A model generated the notes under the pieces. That model ran no database searches. It saw only the letters and a list, made by a program, of their open reading frames with translations, and was not told the DNA's origin. Positions 60,308 through 64,000 of a DNA stretch of 64,000 nucleotides are shown one piece after another (position 1 is the stretch's first letter; every line of letters begins with the position of its first letter). Origin of the DNA: Spirochaetae bacterium HGW-Spirochaetae-5 (GTDB lineage: Bacteria; Spirochaetota; UBA4802; UBA5550); the NCBI GenBank assembly GCA_002839285.1, contig PGXT01000021.1:1-64000 (forward strand), in the 5' to 3' direction. The translations under genes were made by a program, and so were the position numbers.

Positions 60308-62079
60308 TTATTTAAAGTGAGGGTTATCTTTAAGCAGCAGGTCTATCTTTTTAACAACATCTTCAGACATTTCAATATCATCGGGCCACTCTCGTGTATG
60401 ACCGTCGGCTATCCCTTTTTTTGTAGCGTCAATTATCATTATACCCTTTTCCTGAATGATATCACGCTGTGGATCGACGTTATTGAAAATTTTCCATAAT
60501 AAAACTGAATCGTTGTTAATGTCAATTTCATGATCGTACAGTACAATAATACCTTCACCGGTAATTTTACTGTTTTTTATTTTTTTTATGAAATACGGTG
60601 AATTGGCTTTCTTATCTTTTTTTATTGTGAGCAGGATCACTCTGTTTCTGCATTCGTTAAATGCTATACGGGCACGACTGATTTTTTTTTCAATGGAGTA
60701 AGCTGTCTCTTCGACTTTTTTCTGACTCATTTTTCCATGTATAAATCCACCGGACCTCTTCTCCTCCCCTTCAAATCTTGCAGTTGCATCTATTCCGAGT
60801 TTTGATCCATGGAGCGGTTTCTCCGCAGAGTGATCAAGTACATCGAGTATACCCTTTGTCAGTACAATGTCGGAATTTAAATCTGCAGTATTGAGTATGT
60901 GCTTCATGAGCGCCGGTTTGTCTGAAAGAAGTGACGCATCATCCACCATGACCAGCATTTTTGCAAAACTCATCTGTCCCGAACCCCAGAGCCCGTTCAT
61001 AACTTTTACTGCATGTCCCGGGAACTCCTTCTCTATCGCAACAACCGCGATATTGTGGAACACACCCTCCCATGGGAGCATGTAATCCGTAATCTCAGGG
61101 AGAACAGTTTTAATCATGGGGAGAAAAATTCTCTCTGTTGCAAGGGCCATGTAGCAGTCTTCCATAGGCGGTTTCCCTACAATTGTGGCGCTGTACACCG
61201 GATTTTTTCGATGTGTAATTGCAGTTACATGAAATACCGGATAGTCCCCTTTGAGAGAGTAGTATCCCGTATGATGAATTCAGCTTCTGCGGGGACTTCA
61301 AGATCCACAGTTATGCATTTCACCATCTCCACCGGTTTCTGTCTGATAAATCCCGCAAGGAGCATCTCGTCCACACCGCGGGGGAGCGGTGCTGTCGCAG
61401 AGTATGTTACTGCCGGTTCGGTTCCAACAGCCACGGCAACCTCCATGCGTTTTCCCGCTCTAAGGTGCTCATGGAAATGGTGCGCTCCGTCCTTATGTAT
61501 ATGCCAGTGCATACCCGTTGTGTTCCGGTCATATATTTGCATCCTGTACATCCCGGCGTTGCGTTTCCCGTCGCTCAATCCTCTGGTAAATACAACGGGG
61601 AGTGTGACGAATGGACCGCCGTCATCGGGCCAGCAGAATAGAACAGGCAGTTTAGTCAGATCCACATCATCGCCCGTTGTGATTATCTCCTGACAGGGCG
61701 CTTTCCCTTTAAATGTGCGGGGGAGAAATTTCGAGTATTTAACAAGTTCAGGGAGAAGTTTTATTTTATCCATAAGGGTCTTTGGAGGTTTTGTATTTAT
61801 AATGTCGTGAAGTCTCCCGGCAAGAGCATCGAGGCTTTCGCTCCCCAGAGCCATGTTGATTCTCTTAGTGCTGCCGAACTGATTTATAAGGAGAGGGTAT
61901 TCATATCCTTTAACATTTTCAAAGAGTATTGCCTTCCCTCCGCCGGGGAGTTTGGACATGCGGTCAGTGATCTCGGTAATTTCAAGTCTGCTGGATACAG
62001 GCTCTGTAAACCGGATCAACTCATTCTCTTTCTCCAGTTCATTTATAAATTCATTCAAGTTGCGGTAATTTTTTTTCAT
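60308..62079 (-). pseudogene. UbiD-family decarboxylase split into two ORFs (61225-62079 and 60308-61198) by an internal deletion/frameshift
   Basis: N-terminal ORF ends EFII|RDTTLSKGTIRYFM*; the alternate frame from ~61275 reads TGYYSLKGDYPVFHVTAITHRKNPVYSATIVGKPPMEDCYMALATE. The expected EGYVDP...EGPFGDH segment is absent. Confidence 0.85.
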
Positions 62080-62103
62080 TTTTGTTTTCCCATTTTTTTT
62101 GTA

Positions 62104-62280
62104 ATTCCTCCCCCTCGATGGGGGAGGGCAGGGTGGGGGTGATTCCGTTAAAAATTATAAAATGAATATTAGTCTATAATTCATAAATCTATCTGATAAA
62201 TTATTACTATTGTATATATCAAATTTACATAAATAACTATTATCACCCTCCCCTAACCCCTCCCATAAAAGGAGGGGAAT
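62104..62280. repeat. Foldback intergenic element
   Basis: ATTCCTCCCCC...GGGTGGGGGTGAT (62104-62143) vs ATCACCCTCCCC...GGAGGGGAAT (62242-62280). Confidence 0.7.
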
Positions 62281-62307
62281 AAAAACTCAATTCTCTCCTG
62301 GAAGAGT

Positions 62308-62895
62308 CTACTCTCCCCAAACAGTCTTGAGCTTGTGTTCTATTTTAAGCTGATCCAGAATCTTCCCTGTCATAAAGTCCAGAAGCTCTTCTATCTTTTC
62401 AGGTCTATTATAAAAACCGGGAGCTGCAGGGAGTATTACTGCTCCGGCCTCTGCGGCTGCGGTCATATTCTTAAGATGTATCAGGTTCAGCGGTGTTTCT
62501 CTTACCGCTAGTATAAGCGGTCTTTTCTCTTTCAGCATTACGTCAGCAGCGCGTTCAAGAAGAGACGCGGAGTATCCGTTTGCAATTCCGGAGAGTGTTT
62601 TTGTTGAGCATGGGAGAACAACCATACCGTCGGTTTTAAATGATCCGCTTGCGATCTCCGCGAACATATCGTTGTTGTCATAAACTTTTACTGCGCAGGA
62701 GTGGCACTCATGTATCTGCATGCTCATCAGAGCATCGGTAAGGTTCATTCCTGTTTCATGTTTAAAAACCGCGGCACCCATCTCTGTAATTACAACTCTC
62801 AGATCAACTCCGAGTTCGGCTGCGTTTTTCAGAAAATTAAGAGCGTATATGCTCCCCGATGCCCCTGTTATCCCTGTGACAATTATTTTTCTCAT
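62308..62895 (-). CDS. ubiX: UbiX-family flavin prenyltransferase
   Basis: KIIVTGITGASGSIYALNFL, VVLPCSTKTLSGIANGYS, RPLILAVRETPLNLIHLKNM. Confidence 0.93.
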   Translation of the reverse strand: MRKIIVTGITGASGSIYALNFLKNAAELGVDLRVVITEMGAAVFKHETGMNLTDALMSMQIHECHSCAVKVYDNNDMFAEIASGSFKTDGMVVLPCSTKTLSGIANGYSASLLERAADVMLKEKRPLILAVRETPLNLIHLKNMTAAAEAGAVILPAAPGFYNRPEKIEELLDFMTGKILDQLKIEHKLKTVWGE

Positions 62896-62906
62896 ATGGT
62901 TCCCCG

Positions 62907-63983
62907 TTATTTCCCCGTAAGATAACCTGTCAGTACGGCAAAAAATACTGTTACAGATATTATACTGTTTATGTGAAAAAAGGCAATGTTGATATTTGAA
63001 ATATCATCGGGATTAACGATTTTATGTTCAATTACATATAACACTGCAATTACGGCCGTAAATATAAAATAGTAAACTCCGAAACCCGCTGTAAAATAAA
63101 GCGCAATAATAAGAGCAACTGTAATAATATGCAGCAGAGCTGAGATGAAAAATGCCTTTTTCACTCCGAACCGTGCCGGAATTGAAAACAGATTTTTCTC
63201 CTTGTCAAAGTCAACATCCTGACAAGAATATAGTATATCGAATCCGGCAATATGTGTCATCAGTATAAGAGAGAGTATTATAACAGAGAGTTCCGGCACA
63301 CCTGCAATGGCAATCCAGACTGCAACAGGTGCAAGCCCTATGGCAAATCCCAGATAGATATGGGCCAGCCATGTGAACCGTTTTGTGTATGAATAGAAAA
63401 AGAGAAAGAGCAGCAGCGGGAACGAAAGCAATAGGCATATTTCCGAATTTTCGGCATCTATATCGGCATCGGCAATACGGTTGAATCCCATTGCCGCGGA
63501 ACGTGCCCCGATCATTGCAATTATAATCCAGAGCACCATCTGCAGAGTCACCGTGTGTTCCTTAAGTGCAAGAACAAGTCCCGACATGGCAAAGGGGAGC
63601 GCAAAGATTGTGTGAGAGAGTTTTATCATTTTTGAATAGGTGACTGTTTTTCCGATCAGTCCCCGTTCATGTGATTTTTCATTTTCCATAGTATAATTCC
63701 ATGAACATAATTTTTTTTCAAGCAGTGAGAATATAATAAACAGGGCAAGTCCCATGAGGCTCATCCCTGTGATTCCGACGAAAATCATAATATAGTCTGC
63801 CCGTGCCCAGGCATCCATTATCAGATACCCCAGACCGCTGGAAGTTGCAAAAGATTCAGCAAAAAAAAGGACAGAAATGGCAGTTCCGGTTGAAATTCTT
63901 ACAGCTGTAAAACTGTGGGGGAGTGCCGCCGGTATTACTACATGGCGGAATATATCACTGACGCTTCCACCCATGGAACGCAC
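62907..63983 (-). CDS. ORF joining an ABC permease C-terminus (SsuC/TauC-like) to a UbiA-family prenyltransferase with an internal gap; reading frame stays open to the window edge
   Basis: SVSDIFRHVVIPAALPHSFTAVRISTGTAISVLFFAESF (permease EAA-like region) followed in frame by YSKMIKLSHTIFALPFAMSGL...AAMGFNRIADADIDAEN...FYSYTKRFTWLAHIYLGFAIGLAPV (UbiA). Possible independent UbiA start at ATG 63689. Confidence 0.75.
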   Translation of the reverse strand: MRSMGGSVSDIFRHVVIPAALPHSFTAVRISTGTAISVLFFAESFATSSGLGYLIMDAWARADYIMIFVGITGMSLMGLALFIIFSLLEKKLCSWNYTMENEKSHERGLIGKTVTYSKMIKLSHTIFALPFAMSGLVLALKEHTVTLQMVLWIIIAMIGARSAAMGFNRIADADIDAENSEICLLLSFPLLLFLFFYSYTKRFTWLAHIYLGFAIGLAPVAVWIAIAGVPELSVIILSLILMTHIAGFDILYSCQDVDFDKEKNLFSIPARFGVKKAFFISALLHIITVALIIALYFTAGFGVYYFIFTAVIAVLYVIEHKIVNPDDISNINIAFFHINSIISVTVFFAVLTGYLTGK

Positions 63984-64000
63984 TGAGTCGTAATATTTCG

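Overview
This 64 kb bacterial chromosomal window has no rRNA, CRISPR array or intact mobile element. Lineage is uncertain; a Spirochaetota-like genome is a weak guess. Recognisable content includes SixA, MntP, ArgB, an adenylate/guanylate cyclase, beta-carbonic anhydrase, pyruvate:ferredoxin oxidoreductase (NifJ), PurC/PurE, PEP carboxylase, three tRNAs (Ser-TGA, Ser-GCT, Arg-ACG), a 7TM-DISM histidine kinase/REC/SpoIIE hybrid, an HD-GYP protein, a B12-radical SAM protein, an acyl-CoA synthetase (NDP-forming) with two enoyl-CoA hydratases, and a UbiD/UbiX/UbiA cluster. The most notable signals are: (1) a 21-bp dyad ACCCTA-N9-TAGGGT present four times about 95-125 nt upstream of + strand genes, two of which encode a receiver protein and a PAS-pseudokinase-REC-LuxR protein; (2) that protein, whose kinase core looks degenerate (LHD to LDH, N-box and G-boxes lost); (3) a decayed second copy of the nifJ promoter/5' end, including the 3' end of the preceding gene, with a perfect 15-bp dyad kept in both copies and a hairpin element inserted in the relic; (4) internal segment losses in four conserved enzymes (UDPGP, enoyl-CoA hydratase, UbiD, UbiA), two of them frameshifting; (5) a TetR operator palindrome repeated three times next to an export/resistance-like operon; (6) a ~150-bp degenerate repeat bracketing single genes; (7) an IS30 transposase relic. 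All assignments were made by reading sequence and motifs, with no database search.
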